The translations under genes and the position numbers were made by a program. The notes beneath the pieces were generated by a model. It was not told the origin of the DNA. It saw nothing but the letters and a program-made list of their open reading frames with translations, and ran no database searches. Shown here piece after piece: positions 63,601-64,000 of a stretch of DNA of 64,000 nucleotides. The DNA comes from Oreocharis arfaki (lineage: Eukaryota > Chordata > Aves > Passeriformes > Paramythiidae): positions 310,001-374,000 of the forward strand of contig VZRR01002856.1 of NCBI GenBank assembly GCA_013398015.1, given 5' to 3'. Positions within the stretch are counted from its first letter, which is position 1; each line of letters opens with the position of its first letter.

Positions 63601-64000
63601 CACACAAAACAATGTAACGCTTATGATTCAGGAAAGTTTTCATTTGTTTTGACCACAAAAAAGCAGGGTAGTCTTCCTCCACAGACTCCTCTAGAGTTGC
63701 CCTGCTGTCCTCAACCTCCTAGGCAGAGTGAGCGAAGGATTGCTAATGGATAATAAAGGAGATGTGCTCCAAAGTCTGTGCTTATAGAAACCGGAGCAAA
63801 GTCTGAGTCACTAGCACAAACCTTGGATGGGACAGAATGGTGGGAAAGGAGAAGAAAGAGGGAGACAACCAGCTTGGCTGAGAGATGTGCACATATAAAT
63901 CTGAGACCAGGATAAATGTCAGAATCACTAAGTTTAAATCAGAAGCAAACCAAGAGTGAGTGAAAGGAAGAAGGCATGATGCACTGTGGATGAGGCCGTA
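60681..64000. other. Unique DNA, no gene recognised
   Basis: About 3.3 kb. GC-richer patches at 61560-61760 and 62160-62340 carry open frames up to 134 codons (62223-62627, +) without recognisable domain. No dispersed repeat, RNA gene or splice-flanked exon is apparent up to the window end. Confidence 0.55.

Noticed and set aside
1..64000. CRISPR arrays, operons, phage or toxin systems
   Set aside because: There are no spaced direct repeats, no dense same-strand genes and no ribosome-binding sites; the CR1 content marks the DNA as avian nuclear.

Overview
This window is vertebrate nuclear DNA and almost certainly comes from a bird. Six pieces of CR1 non-LTR retrotransposon are present, several with near-consensus avian CR1 ends. 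The overall repeat load is low, the DNA is AT-leaning and unique, and there is nothing resembling Alu, L1 or bacterial operons. I found no convincing host protein-coding exon, tRNA, rRNA or CRISPR array. The longest open frames (about 130-150 codons) are what chance gives in 64 kb, and they cluster in GC-rich or repeat-derived stretches. The best reading is intergenic or intronic DNA, a local gene desert.

Layout: 1-1.5 kb unique; 1.50-1.88 kb CR1 3' end (+); 1.9-10.9 kb unique with small tandem and inverted repeats; 10.87-12.03 kb CR1 (-) with a recognisable but broken reverse transcriptase; 13.67-13.81 kb purine pentanucleotide array interrupted by an 18-N assembly gap; 17.6-19.4 kb a badly decayed CR1/L3-like element (-) in three blocks; 21.66-22.11 kb CR1 (-); 22-38.8 kb unique, with a pyrimidine-rich tract near 30 kb and a GTTA microsatellite at 35.93 kb; 38.84-39.35 kb a GC-rich block that looks like a solo retroviral LTR (-); 40.08-40.72 kb CR1 (-); 40.7-58.9 kb unique, AT-rich; 58.97-60.0 kb old CR1 (-); 60-64 kb unique.

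No genes work together here. What is legible is retroelement history, plus a few unique segments (around 6.5-6.9, 57.2-57.4 and 60.43-60.68 kb) whose motif content makes them candidate conserved non-coding or enhancer DNA. That last point is inference: no alignment could be run. Single N bases at 31327 and 38007 and the N run at 13712-13729 show this is a draft assembly. I found no novel biological system. The items most worth checking are the LTR, the decayed element at 17.6-19.4 kb and the candidate regulatory segments.
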